A DNA stretch of 64,000 nucleotides from an uncultured Clostridia bacterium (GCA_948471525.1 CAOKSY010000008.1:11862-75861), one strand, 5' to 3'. Positions 26,689 through 36,569 are shown, counted from the stretch's first letter. Made by a program: numbers and translations. Notes: generated by a model from the letters alone, not told the origin.

Positions 26689-28989
26689 TTAATTTTCAAA
26701 TTTGGACAGTATAAGCTTATATCCTGCCGAATTCTTTATCTGCTCTATCGACGCGCCCGTCGCTCCCTTATCCTCGACAGCGACAAACTCGTCGCCGTTC
26801 GTCACAGTCGCGCCGAAGGCGTTTGAAAAATCATCCGAATAATAGTTGCCGTCAAAATTATTATACAGATCCTCGCCCGAACCGAAAGAATTGCTTTCGT
26901 ATATCTTTGCGCCGCATACTCCGACTATACTTCCGAAATAGGATATATCGCTCGCGGTCTCTCCGATAAAGTAACTGTTTGTGACGCATCCTCCGAAGTA
27001 TTGTACGGAACTCGCGCTCTCGAATCTTTCCTCTTTCACGTATCCCGCAATACCTCCGGCATAGACAGGTCCGCCGTCTGTCGAAGCCGCGCTTATCTTA
27101 CATTGACTTATACAGTAATCTGCGCTGCCGAAATATACGTAATTGCCGTAACTCGTCACGTCGCTCATTCCCAATATTCCGCCGACGTATACGTCCTTGC
27201 CTATCACGGAGATATCTCCGCCGGATATGCAATACGAAAGCATAGATACCGTCTGCGCGGCTATTCCTCCCGCATAGACTTCTCCGCCACCCTCCGCGGA
27301 TATTGCGCCCTCGTTGACGCACTTATTCATATCTCCGTAAGCCAGCGCGGCGATACCTCCGACGTTGATCTCAAAACCGGCGGACGATTTGACGTTTATT
27401 GCGCCTGCGTTTTTACTGTTGACTATCGTTCCGTTGGACGACAGACAAATACCCGCGCCGTAGACGTTTCTGTATTCCGCTCTGATGTCTATATTTCCGT
27501 AGTTCTCGCAATCCTTTATAAAAGTCGACGATCTCGAACTTCTGCTTATATACGCTATACCCGAAGCCGCCGCGGACGGATCGGTATTTTCTTCTACCTC
27601 AAACTTTTCGCAATTCGACGCCGACGAAAGTTTGCCCTTGTTTACGCACTTCTCGACCGCGTACGCGTTATTCATAACTATGCCGCAGACAATGGGATTC
27701 CATCCCGTATCGGAAGAAGTCTGCGAAAGTTCGGCTTCGTTTACGTTGCCCGAAAGCAAACCGTTATTGACCGAACATATTCCCGCTATATCGAAGGTAT
27801 CGGATTTTATAGATCCCGTGACGGTGCAGTCGCGCACGTACGCGTCGTTGACTCCCGCCACGCCGCCGAAAGCCGCGTTCGCGCTCGCCTCGCCCGACAG
27901 TTCAAACTGCGCATAATCGACAGTACAGTTTTTGATATTGCCGTTATACACCTTTTGCGACGCCGCAACGTATTTAGATATGTTATTGGCGACTATTCCG
28001 CCGAAAGTAAGTTCGTCGGATACCTGCGCGGACGGAGCGCTCGCGCTCAACTTTCCGCTTACGTTCACCTTTATATTCTGTATTGTTCCGTAATTCGTCA
28101 ACGCTACGAATGCGCCTTCCTCTTTTGAGTCTATATCCGCGTTTACGTTTACGGTCAAATTCTCTATCACCGCGTTTTCGGCGACGGTTTTAAACAATGC
28201 GCCTCCCGAACTCTCTATCGTCATATCTGACAGTTTGCCGTTGAGTTCCCCTATGCTCGCGCCTTTGCCGAAGATGAGTTTGTTCCCCTCGCCGACTATC
28301 GTGCAGTTCATCTTATCCACCGAATAATTTTTGGGAAGAGCGATATCGCGTTTGAGCGTATAGACTTTGGAAGACGAAAAGTCGATATGACTCAGCTTAG
28401 TCGCCTCTCCCTCGATCGGCTTTGGCATAAGCGATACCGTCGCGACGGGCGCGCCGACAATGACGGCGACCGCCAAAATTATACACAGACAGGCAACGGC
28501 GATATTTTTCTTTTCGCGATGACTCAAGGGCCGCTTTTCCAATACTATTCCGCTGCCCTCGTATTTTACGCTCAGCGAATACTTGATATAATATATCGTC
28601 TTAAGCCTTCCTTTGACGGACGACGTGACTGTTTTGACAGTCGGGAATATCCGCTTGAGACGTCTTGTCTTGTCCAGTATCAAAAGCATTTCGAGAGGAG
28701 ATACCGTCTCGCTCCAATACAGTCTCAGACATTTGCCCGCTTTTGAGGCGAATTTGGCGGAGATCTCCATCGGCTCGCCCAACTCTTTATACGTCGCCGC
28801 GTTGAGAAATTTCTCCTCGTATATCGAGATCAACTTACGCGATCTATAGAGATACATAAGCGACAGCAGCGGAAATCTACCCAGTCGGCACGCTCCGCCC
28901 AACTGAGTTTGTTCCATCAAAGCGCCAAACGCTTTGGCGTCGTCTTTCTTTATAGCTCTCAACAAGCTCTCTTCTATCGATCGCATCAT
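26689..28989 (-). CDS. Membrane-anchored protein with GLUG/beta-helix-like ectodomain
   Basis: This 766-residue protein has a cytoplasmic N-terminal domain of about 160 residues, one membrane helix (about 161-187, AVACLCIILAVAVIVGAPVA) and a large outside part. From about residue 230 the ectodomain shows short repeats such as GGIVANN, GGVAGVN, AGICSVN, GGIAALAYG, GGILGMS and GGIAGY spaced 40-60 residues apart, with strands like NCTVDYA between. This is the pattern of GLUG or right-handed beta-helix proteins. It is the last gene of the operon that starts with a release-factor paralogue. Surface binding is possible; no enzymatic motif is seen. Confidence 0.7.
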   Translation of the reverse strand: MMRSIEESLLRAIKKDDAKAFGALMEQTQLGGACRLGRFPLLSLMYLYRSRKLISIYEEKFLNAATYKELGEPMEISAKFASKAGKCLRLYWSETVSPLEMLLILDKTRRLKRIFPTVKTVTSSVKGRLKTIYYIKYSLSVKYEGSGIVLEKRPLSHREKKNIAVACLCIILAVAVIVGAPVATVSLMPKPIEGEATKLSHIDFSSSKVYTLKRDIALPKNYSVDKMNCTIVGEGNKLIFGKGASIGELNGKLSDMTIESSGGALFKTVAENAVIENLTVNVNADIDSKEEGAFVALTNYGTIQNIKVNVSGKLSASAPSAQVSDELTFGGIVANNISKYVAASQKVYNGNIKNCTVDYAQFELSGEASANAAFGGVAGVNDAYVRDCTVTGSIKSDTFDIAGICSVNNGLLSGNVNEAELSQTSSDTGWNPIVCGIVMNNAYAVEKCVNKGKLSSASNCEKFEVEENTDPSAAASGIAYISRSSRSSTFIKDCENYGNIDIRAEYRNVYGAGICLSSNGTIVNSKNAGAINVKSSAGFEINVGGIAALAYGDMNKCVNEGAISAEGGGEVYAGGIAAQTVSMLSYCISGGDISVIGKDVYVGGILGMSDVTSYGNYVYFGSADYCISQCKISAASTDGGPVYAGGIAGYVKEERFESASSVQYFGGCVTNSYFIGETASDISYFGSIVGVCGAKIYESNSFGSGEDLYNNFDGNYYSDDFSNAFGATVTNGDEFVAVEDKGATGASIEQIKNSAGYKLILSKFEN

Positions 28990-29004
28990 CTTCTCAATAC
29001 ACTG

Positions 29005-29733
29005 TTATTTCTTCTTTGTCTTCACCTTTCTGTCTGCCGCCCACTTGTCGAACGCGTCAAACAAATACTCCTCGTTGACAGTGCTGCCCTCGACCAGTCT
29101 TTTCAATAGCGCGGACGTCTGGGTAAACTCGGATATCAGCAAGGTTATATCCTTTCCCTGCTCTGCTACCGCGGCGGAGAGTTCTTGATTTTCTTTACGG
29201 ATAGTCTCTATCTTATCCGCGTTCTGTTTCAACACGGCAGCAATGTCTCTGTTTATAAAGTCGCTTATCTTTTCGACGTTCTTGTTATATCCGTCCAGCG
29301 ACTTCTGCAATTCCTTGAGATTGTAAGACGATCGCTTTTCGTTTATTATATTATCGATCTGCGCAAGCTGACTTTGCGCGCTTTTCTCTATTTTCTCCAG
29401 CGAATCTATTCTGTTCGCCACGTCGGAAAATCTCGAAGACATATCGTTGACCGCCTGCGCGTACTTCTCGCTCGAAGCCGCGTATTCTTCGATCTTTCTT
29501 CCAAGTTCCTGTCCGCTCTTTGCCTGCGCGCTTATTGTCGCGTGCACCTTCTCGAGTTGATTGGAAGCGTTGCCGGAAAAACTTTTATTGAGATTATCCA
29601 GATCGTTTCTGATCTCTTCGTACGACTTACTCACCGCATGCAAACTGTCTTGCAAAGGCGCGATTAGATTGCGGTATGAGATAAAGCTGTCTATTAGTTC
29701 CTTGATAGAATTTTCGCTGATTTTTTCACTCAT
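29005..29733 (-). CDS. Coiled-coil protein of unknown function
   Basis: The 242-residue protein is almost entirely heptad-patterned helix, with strings such as NLNKSFSGNASNQLEKVHA and SRFSDVANRIDSLEKIEKS, and ends in a basic tail (DRKVKTKKK). No signal or membrane segment is present. Its start overlaps the helicase stop (ATGA), so it is translated with it. A partner or scaffold between the helicase and the membrane protein is a reasonable guess only. Confidence 0.6.
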   Translation of the reverse strand: MSEKISENSIKELIDSFISYRNLIAPLQDSLHAVSKSYEEIRNDLDNLNKSFSGNASNQLEKVHATISAQAKSGQELGRKIEEYAASSEKYAQAVNDMSSRFSDVANRIDSLEKIEKSAQSQLAQIDNIINEKRSSYNLKELQKSLDGYNKNVEKISDFINRDIAAVLKQNADKIETIRKENQELSAAVAEQGKDITLLISEFTQTSALLKRLVEGSTVNEEYLFDAFDKWAADRKVKTKKK

Positions 29734-32117
29734 TGTCTTTTCCTCTTTATATTAGCGTTTACGGCTTTGAAGTTAGCCGCTATTTCATTGCAGTCTTTAT
29801 TTAGCGTATCCAGTATAATATTCTTTGCAACGTCGTTATCCTCGACCAAAGTATAAAAACGCGCTATTTCGGGATCCAACGCTCCGCCGCCCTTCGCGCA
29901 AGCGTCCATCAACGGGAACAGCTTTTGATCGCCCGAACGCACAAACATTTCGCGCGCCTCCGCGTCCATACCCTGCCGCCAGTACTCTACTCCCGCGTCG
30001 CGAATCTTGCCGTATCGCAAATACTTTTCGTGTACGGAAATATATACCAATTTTTTTCTTCGCAACTCGTCTGACGACAGCCTGTCCGCAGTATTTCTCG
30101 CGTTCTCATACTGCTCGAGCGAGCAAAACTTTTCGATACGTTCGATAAATTCGTCGTCGTCTATTTCTATCCGTCCCGCTATATCTCTCAGATAAGCGAG
30201 CGCACCGTCCTTGTTTTTGATCTCAAAACACTCTTTAAAAAGTTGGTCGAACGTATGCGGAGGATCGGATTCCGCGACGAATAGATATTGTTTCGCGCGC
30301 GAAATACCCACGTAGAATAGATTGAAATAATATCTGAATACGGAATTTTCATCGGCGGTCTTTCTATTGAGAGACATACCGTCGAGATATCTCCATTTGT
30401 CCGCGTTATCGCTCAACACGTCCGCAAGTATGACCGTATTGCGCTCCAATCCCTTTGCTTCGGCTACGGTAAGTATCTCTATCTTGCCAAGACGTTTTTT
30501 AAGTTCTTCCTTCTTTTTTCCGGACGCCACGACGATAGTTGCGTTTTCAAATCTCTTTTCTCCCAACGAATAGACAAAACTTCTATCCTTTACCAATACC
30601 GCGGCAGACGGCAGCGGCGACGCTACGCTTTCTCCTTTCAAGACAAAGCTGTGCGTACCGAATCTGCGCATATTCATCTCGCCGAGTTTTTCGGCGATTT
30701 TCTCTATCCTTTCGGTACTGCGGTAGTTGTGTCTAAGTTCGTCGACTCCGGTCACGTCGCCGTACATCAAACGCTTGAGGTATCCGAAATTAAAATACGA
30801 CGGATTTATCATCTGCAGCGCGTCGCCTACGCAGAACATCTTTCTGCACAGTTTTTTCATAAGACAGAGATTGACCTGCGTAAAATCCTGCACCTCGTCG
30901 ATCACTCCCACGGAATACTCGGGCGCGGAGACCTTATCGATGATCTCGCGGCTCATAATATTGTTGTCGGTATATCCTCGTTTTTTCAAAAACTCGGCGT
31001 AATCGACGGCGACCGAATAAATTATATCGCATTCTCTTCGCGTAAAGCTGTCTATCCTTGCCTCTGCGTACTCCTCTCTTCCCATCATATCGCGCGGCGA
31101 ATCGAGTTCGTACTTGCCGAATATCATTCCGTATATCTCTTTATAGATTATCTCGGGCGCAATGTGCTTTATCTTCTCAAGCGCCCCCGAAAGACGGTAG
31201 TTCTTTCCCGCCCCCAAATATTCTTTTAAGAATACGCTTTCGCTTGCCACGCGCTTGGCTTCAAAGCGTTCCTTATAAATATCCTCTATCAAAAGATAGC
31301 GCACTTTTTCTTTCAGATAGGCGGAAATACGCTTGAGCGAATTTACTATTTCCCCGTCGTCGTCTACCGAAAAAATTATGCCCAGCTTATTTTCCACCGC
31401 CTTTTTATGATTGCCGTCGAGAAAAACCACGTTTTTGTTTTCGTAAGCGGCGACAAAAGTATCGATATTTCTGGAAAAGAGTTCCACCCTCTCGCGCGTT
31501 TCGCTCAGCAATCCCCGCGAAAACGTCGTATATAACGCCGCTCCGCGATAATTTCTGCAAGCGCAGTAGACTATCTTTTCCACGCACACGTTGGTCTTAC
31601 CGCTTCCGGCAATGCCCTGCACAAGCATATTGGCGTCTTCCGTTTCGACGATCTTTCGTTGAGTTTCGTTGAGATATGGAAAATTGACGATCCCATCCGC
31701 GCCCGACACAAGATACAGTCTTGTAAGATCCTCTTGAGCGACGGCGTCGTCCGTGCGGCGGACTGAAAAACCTATCCCGTCCCGAGCAGACATATATTCG
31801 CTCAGACGTCTGTCCGTGCCGCCTTCCGAAGGATCGGCGCACAAAAATTTATAAAATACAATATCCCCGTCCTCGAGTCTTTTATCTCCTCGCATCTGTT
31901 TGAAAAAAAGCGTATATCTTTTATCTTCCGTCTGCGCGGTAAAACATTCTCCGACGAGCAACGTATTTTCTTTAAACAACGCCTCCGCCATCCGTGAAAT
32001 AAATGCGTCTATGGCGATCATCTTGCGCGTCAGCGTGACGAATCCCTCCGTCTTATACGCAGTACGGACGGAAGACAGCGCGATATTCTTAGTGTCTAAT
32101 ATAAAATTTTGTATCAT
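29730..32117 (-). CDS. UvrD/Rep-like superfamily 1 helicase
   Basis: This 795-residue protein has the SF1A motifs in order: Q-motif region NETQRKIV (about 150), motif I GIAGSGKT (168-175), motif II VIDEVQDF, motif III-IV with RHNYRSTERIEK, motif V VAEAKGLERNTVI and motif VI YVGISRAKQYLF. UvrD-like enzymes unwind DNA or strip proteins from it. The first 145 residues and the last 150 (helical, TPR-like) are not standard UvrD domains. It is coupled by four-base overlaps to the release-factor paralogue upstream and the coiled-coil gene downstream, an unusual setting. Confidence 0.85.
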   Translation of the reverse strand: MIQNFILDTKNIALSSVRTAYKTEGFVTLTRKMIAIDAFISRMAEALFKENTLLVGECFTAQTEDKRYTLFFKQMRGDKRLEDGDIVFYKFLCADPSEGGTDRRLSEYMSARDGIGFSVRRTDDAVAQEDLTRLYLVSGADGIVNFPYLNETQRKIVETEDANMLVQGIAGSGKTNVCVEKIVYCACRNYRGAALYTTFSRGLLSETRERVELFSRNIDTFVAAYENKNVVFLDGNHKKAVENKLGIIFSVDDDGEIVNSLKRISAYLKEKVRYLLIEDIYKERFEAKRVASESVFLKEYLGAGKNYRLSGALEKIKHIAPEIIYKEIYGMIFGKYELDSPRDMMGREEYAEARIDSFTRRECDIIYSVAVDYAEFLKKRGYTDNNIMSREIIDKVSAPEYSVGVIDEVQDFTQVNLCLMKKLCRKMFCVGDALQMINPSYFNFGYLKRLMYGDVTGVDELRHNYRSTERIEKIAEKLGEMNMRRFGTHSFVLKGESVASPLPSAAVLVKDRSFVYSLGEKRFENATIVVASGKKKEELKKRLGKIEILTVAEAKGLERNTVILADVLSDNADKWRYLDGMSLNRKTADENSVFRYYFNLFYVGISRAKQYLFVAESDPPHTFDQLFKECFEIKNKDGALAYLRDIAGRIEIDDDEFIERIEKFCSLEQYENARNTADRLSSDELRRKKLVYISVHEKYLRYGKIRDAGVEYWRQGMDAEAREMFVRSGDQKLFPLMDACAKGGGALDPEIARFYTLVEDNDVAKNIILDTLNKDCNEIAANFKAVNANIKRKRQ

Positions 32118-33121
32118 AGTGCCATAAGTCCGTCCATATACGAAGAGAGCTGTTCTTCCGTAAGCGGAAAGGGAATTTTCAAAAACGCCTTGAGACGCGT
32201 ATCGCTCATTGTACCGCTTGCCGCGTCAAAAGTTACGGGCGTATTCTTTTTGGAATATTGCGCAAATATATCCGCTTCTATACGTTTTTTCTCTGCCTGT
32301 TCGTTGATTTCCTTCAATCTCTTTGCTATCGTCTCCAAGGCCCGCTTCTTGTTTTTCAACTGCGATCTCTCGTCTTGACAGACTACGCTCAGCCCCGTCG
32401 GCAAGTGCGTGATCCTCACCGCAGTTTCCACTTTGTTTATATTCTGTCCGCCCGCGCCGTGCGAGTGAAAGACGTCTATCTTGAGATCGCTATCGGATAT
32501 TTTAACCGTACTTGCGGACGGAGTGATCGCAAAACACAATTCCTCGCACCTGCCCTGCGCAATATAGACCTTATGCGCACCTACAAGCGGCTCAAGACGC
32601 GTTATCACGTCTATGCCTTGCGCGACAAACGATATTTCCTGTATATGTCCGCTCTTTGCGACGTCGGTATTTTCCTCTTCTATTACGGCCCCGCGCGATA
32701 TCAGATCGGACTTGATCAGATAAGACAGCGCCAGCCCGAATTTTGCAGACCCCGCCTGCAGTTTAAATCTGCAATACGCTCGTTCTTCAATATGTTTACA
32801 GCCCAAAGCGTTGGATAACATCGCCGCCACGTTGGACACCGTTCTTTTAAGATTGGATATCTCCCGATAGACGGCTGCGCGTTCCTCTTCCGACTTGGAA
32901 TCGGACAGCATTTCAAAATAGACTTTCTCGTCTTCGAGCGCCGAAATCAGCGCGCCCAACTTGTCTTCTATCGACTTAAGATCGTTGTACTTGGACAGAA
33001 CAGACAGATAATAAGCCTTATCCGCCTGCACCTCGGGATATTCCAAAAGTTCCTTGGTCTCTTCCAAACAACCCAGCGCTTTTTTCGCCGCGTCAATTAT
33101 ATCTCCGTAGACTCCGTACAT
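32114..33121 (-). CDS. Divergent class I release factor paralogue
   Basis: The 335-residue protein matches RF1 in its catalytic part: HGAGGQNINKVETAVRITHL (222-241, GGQ at 224-226) and CQDERSQLKNKKRAL. Elsewhere it departs from RF1. The region expected to hold the stop-codon-reading PxT loop (HRVQRVPxTE in RF1) reads AHKVYIAQGRCEEL (182-195), with about six residues lost. The GTGGDEA motif and the C-terminal DHR-type segment are also altered. It may therefore hydrolyse peptidyl-tRNA without normal codon recognition, as rescue factors do. It leads a four-gene operon with a helicase. The family is certain, the function open. Confidence 0.8.
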   Translation of the reverse strand: MYGVYGDIIDAAKKALGCLEETKELLEYPEVQADKAYYLSVLSKYNDLKSIEDKLGALISALEDEKVYFEMLSDSKSEEERAAVYREISNLKRTVSNVAAMLSNALGCKHIEERAYCRFKLQAGSAKFGLALSYLIKSDLISRGAVIEEENTDVAKSGHIQEISFVAQGIDVITRLEPLVGAHKVYIAQGRCEELCFAITPSASTVKISDSDLKIDVFHSHGAGGQNINKVETAVRITHLPTGLSVVCQDERSQLKNKKRALETIAKRLKEINEQAEKKRIEADIFAQYSKKNTPVTFDAASGTMSDTRLKAFLKIPFPLTEEQLSSYMDGLMAL

Positions 33122-33519
33122 AGGATAATTGTACCACTTTTTTCCGGTTCAGTCAATAAACTCTTTTAAATAGCGCTCCCGCAGAGCGCGCCAATATCAA
33201 ATATTTTCCTATATCTTACGTTGGTATAAAATTTTTTAATATATTTCTGACATTATTCCATTCTATCGCCAACGACGCCGTCAATTTAAAATAGTATAAT
33301 ATTTATTTAAACCATATACTGAATGCTTACAATAATATCTTAATCTCGAACTTAAATGTCATTTCGAGCGTAGTCGAGACGACAGATTGGACGGAAAGAT
33401 TACAAAATCTCAATCGTCATATTGAGCATAACGAAATGAAGTCGTAATATCTAAGTCAATTTAACTAATTTTCATTATATTCGCATAAGCGTATGAGTCT
33501 CAAAGACTTTACTCAAATA
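33122..33519. other. Intergenic region with dispersed repeats
   Basis: About 400 bases lie between divergent genes. The stretch 33358-33452 holds two degraded copies of the dispersed repeat (ATTTCGAGCGTAGTCGAGA and a weaker one). No gene is seen. Confidence 0.6.
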
Positions 33520-33549
33520 TTGACATAATATATAAAACTGTATTATAAT
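33520..33549 (+). promoter_or_regulatory. Promoter of the dNTPase gene
   Basis: TTGACA (33520-33525) and TATAAT (33544-33549) are 18 bases apart, about 30 bases before the ATG at 33581. Confidence 0.7.
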
Positions 33550-33580
33550 AAAATAAACTTTTAAATCAAACGGTATAATT

Positions 33581-34588
33581 ATGGAAAACGTCAAACAACA
33601 TATCTGCTCTATCGAGCGACTGACATTATCTCCTTACGCGACGCTATCTCAAAATTCACGCGGCAGACAGCGCGAGTGCAAGCCTTGCGAATTGCGCAGC
33701 GAGTTTCAGCGCGACCGCGACAAGATACTGCATTGCAAATCTTTTCGCAGACTCAAGCACAAGACGCAGGTATTCCTCTCCCCCGAGGGCGACCATTATC
33801 GCACGCGATTGACGCATACTTTAGAAGTCTCTCAGATAGGCCGCACAATGGCTCGGGCGCTCCGACTTAACGAAGATCTTGTAGAAGCCATCGCCTTGGG
33901 ACACGATCTCGGGCACACCCCGTTCGGTCACGCAGGAGAACGCAAACTCAACGAATTGGTGGACGGCGGTTTTGTACATTCACATCAAAGTCAGCGCGTA
34001 GTCGATCTGCTCGAAAACAACGGAAAAGGTCTCAATCTCACGTTTGAGGTGCGCGACGGCATCGCCAATCACAAATACGATGACAAACCCGCCACTTTAG
34101 AAGGCGAGATCGTCAAATTCGCCGACAGATTCGCTTATATAAATCACGACATAGAGGACGCTATCCGAGGCGGCGTTATCTCCAACTCCGATCTCCCGAC
34201 CGATTGCATAGGCGTTCTCGGATCCACAAAGTCCGAGCGTATCAACAATCTTATCGTCGATACGGTCACGGCAAGTTGGGATACTCCGACCGTAGTGCAG
34301 TCGCCCGCTTTCAAAAAAGCGACGGAAAAATTGCATCAGTTTATGTTTGACAGAGTTTATCTGAATTCCAAAGCCAAAGCTCAGGAAGCAAAAGCCGTCA
34401 AAATGATAGAACTGATTTTTGAGTATTATCTCAAACATCTCGACAAACTCCCCGAATTCTACCGCTCGCTGCTCGATAATTATCCCGCAGATCGCGTAGT
34501 ATGCGACTATATCTCCTCTTTCACGGACAGATACTGCGTACGAGTTTTCAGCGAACTTTTTATTCCCGACGGCTGGACTATCCTTTGA
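33581..34588 (+). CDS. dgt: Deoxyguanosinetriphosphate triphosphohydrolase-like HD protein
   Basis: This 335-residue HD-superfamily dNTPase splits dNTPs into deoxynucleoside and triphosphate. The metal-binding histidines and aspartate are visible in TRLTHTLEVSQIGRTMARAL and ALGHDLGHTPFGHAGE, with a later Asp in INHDIEDAIRGG. It has the length of the short (type 2) dGTPase-like group common in Firmicutes. Such enzymes tune dNTP pools and in some species act against phage. It is transcribed alone from a good promoter. Confidence 0.92.
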   Translation: MENVKQHICSIERLTLSPYATLSQNSRGRQRECKPCELRSEFQRDRDKILHCKSFRRLKHKTQVFLSPEGDHYRTRLTHTLEVSQIGRTMARALRLNEDLVEAIALGHDLGHTPFGHAGERKLNELVDGGFVHSHQSQRVVDLLENNGKGLNLTFEVRDGIANHKYDDKPATLEGEIVKFADRFAYINHDIEDAIRGGVISNSDLPTDCIGVLGSTKSERINNLIVDTVTASWDTPTVVQSPAFKKATEKLHQFMFDRVYLNSKAKAQEAKAVKMIELIFEYYLKHLDKLPEFYRSLLDNYPADRVVCDYISSFTDRYCVRVFSELFIPDGWTIL

Positions 34589-34616
34589 TAAGACGTTTCT
34601 ATCGATCTATTGAAAT

Positions 34617-34653
34617 TAAAAATCGCCGCGACACATGCCGAGGCGATTTTTAT
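34617..34653. terminator. Bidirectional terminator between dgt and the CDF gene
   Basis: AAAAATCGCC and GGCGATTTTTA form a stem usable on both strands between convergent genes. Confidence 0.65.
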
Positions 34654-34667
34654 CTATATAATATTAT

Positions 34668-35648
34668 TCAATTTAAGGCTTCTTCGCTGTCCTTTAATTC
34701 CTTGCTCTCTTCTACTTCACCGCTATCAAAGACTTCTCTATTCTCTTGATTTTCTTCTTGAGTATAAGGATTAACGTGTATCACAATATGCCGCACTTCC
34801 TCAAACCTTTCCTCTATACAGTCGTGCACTCTCTGCGCTATCGCATGCGCCTCGACGATATTCAGCGTACTGTCCACCGCGATCTCCGCCTCGACGTAAA
34901 TTATCGAGCCCGACATCCTTGTCTTCAAAAGATCAATATTTTTTACTTCATTGTCCTCGTTTATCGTCTTATAGATCTGTCCGTAGAGTTCGTCCGACGC
35001 CGCGTGATCGGTCAACTGTTTTATCACAACCTTCACTATATCGTAAGACACCTTTATTATAAGCAGCGCGATAAGCACCGTCGCGATTCCCTCGAGCACG
35101 TATACTCCCAGTATCGCGCCCAATATTCCCGCAAAGCCGGCTATAGACGAAAAGGCGTCCGATCGGTGATGCCACGCGTCGGCTTTCAGAGCCTGCGAAT
35201 CCAGCTTTTTTGCATAATATATCGTGTACCAATACATCCCTTCTTTTACTGCTATCGAGACGACCGCGGCAATAAGAGCGATGTACGACGGCTTGACGTA
35301 TTCGCCTTTTGCCGCCCCGGCTATATCTTTTATGCCTGCGTATCCCAACATAAGCGCGGTCGCAAACAACATCATCGCCAATATAATCGACGCTATGCTC
35401 TCAAACTTATCGTGACCGTAATTATGGTCCTTATCCTCGTTTTTTACCGCGATCCTCGCACCGATAAGCACGATGACCGTAGAGGCGACGTCACTCGCCG
35501 AGTGAACCGCGTCCGATATCATAGCGTTGCTTTTTCCTATCGCGCCTGCGGCAAACTTGCCTATCGACAGCAAGAGATTTACTACTATCGTTACGATCGC
35601 GACTTTATTTATAGTCTTGATCGCATTTATTCCGTTATCTATTTTCAT
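34668..35648 (-). CDS. Cation diffusion facilitator (CDF) metal efflux protein
   Basis: The 326-residue protein has six membrane helices and metal-site residues in SDAVHSASD (helix II) and HHRSDAFSSIAG (helix V), with HNYGHDKFES between them. The H-x3-D-type helix II site fits the Mn2+/Fe2+/Zn2+ branch; the exact ion is unclear. A cytoplasmic C-terminal domain (about 215-300) is followed by an acidic tail rich in Glu. CDF proteins export divalent metals against protons. It follows the gene at 35652 by three bases. Confidence 0.92.
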   Translation of the reverse strand: MKIDNGINAIKTINKVAIVTIVVNLLLSIGKFAAGAIGKSNAMISDAVHSASDVASTVIVLIGARIAVKNEDKDHNYGHDKFESIASIILAMMLFATALMLGYAGIKDIAGAAKGEYVKPSYIALIAAVVSIAVKEGMYWYTIYYAKKLDSQALKADAWHHRSDAFSSIAGFAGILGAILGVYVLEGIATVLIALLIIKVSYDIVKVVIKQLTDHAASDELYGQIYKTINEDNEVKNIDLLKTRMSGSIIYVEAEIAVDSTLNIVEAHAIAQRVHDCIEERFEEVRHIVIHVNPYTQEENQENREVFDSGEVEESKELKDSEEALN

Positions 35649-35651
35649 ATT

Positions 35652-36359
35652 CTAAATCAGCGCAAAATCTTCCAGTATATTTTTGACGTCGCGCATATAC
35701 GACTGGACAGGTCTGTATTTTTTGACGGCGAGATTTAGCCCTATCCACACCGCTTTGATCATCTTCGCTCTAGGCAGATCGAACGAATAATTCAATCCGT
35801 CCAACAATGTCAACAGCTCGTCTCTCATCTCGTCGGAGATGTTTTGATCTTCTTCGACGATACGCATCATCTTATTGACGTAAGGCATAGCGCTCTCTTT
35901 AACTGCGTTGTCCACAGGCTTTTCCTCGACCGCCTCTATGACTTTTTCCTTATAGTCCACCACGTTTGCAAACGCTCTCGCATACGCTACCAATACGGAG
36001 TTACAGAATTGCTGATAGCAAGCTCCGTAGTCTTCATATCTGTAATATTTGAGCAAAAACTTATCTATGTCCACCGTATTTCTGTCAAAGTCGAACAGCA
36101 GCGCGCTGACCATAGACACTACCGCCATAGGATTTGACGGGATATTTATAGAGTTTTCGCCCAAAAACTTTTCTCTCTCCTCTCTAAATCTTATGCTTTC
36201 GTTGCATTTTGCGATATAGTTGTACATACACGGAGTGTTGGCAAGAAATCTCAGCAGATTTTTTATTGCGGTCGTAGACAGTATATACGTCGACCTTGCC
36301 ATTTCGTCACAGTAATCCAAAAAAATGTTATATGCTTTTTGAGGCGATAACTCAATCAT
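35652..36359 (-). CDS. Soluble protein of unknown function, co-transcribed with CDF
   Basis: The 235-residue, mostly helical protein has no signal, membrane segment or recognised motif. CCGGAG seven bases before the ATG at 36359 sets the start; the frame is open 19 codons further upstream. It lies directly upstream of the metal exporter gene, so both are probably on one message. Confidence 0.6.
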   Translation of the reverse strand: MIELSPQKAYNIFLDYCDEMARSTYILSTTAIKNLLRFLANTPCMYNYIAKCNESIRFREEREKFLGENSINIPSNPMAVVSMVSALLFDFDRNTVDIDKFLLKYYRYEDYGACYQQFCNSVLVAYARAFANVVDYKEKVIEAVEEKPVDNAVKESAMPYVNKMMRIVEEDQNISDEMRDELLTLLDGLNYSFDLPRAKMIKAVWIGLNLAVKKYRPVQSYMRDVKNILEDFALI

Positions 36360-36569
36360 AGTTTCATCTCCGGTGCGGTTTTTTATTATTATACTATAGC
36401 GCGGAAAAAATATCAAGCGACTAATAAATTTAAAAATATCTCCGAGTCGCTTGAAAAAACCTTTTTATTGATATATAATAATTATACTGTCGCGCAATTT
36501 TTGCGTCACAGCGATGATCTTACGGCGTGCGTCCGCAAGACCCGTCATTAGTTAAATACAGGAGTTTGT

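Noticed and set aside
32114..33121. Reading this gene as the housekeeping prfA
   Set aside because: GTGGDEA, the PxT loop and the C-terminal DHR segment are altered, so it is unlikely to be the main RF1.
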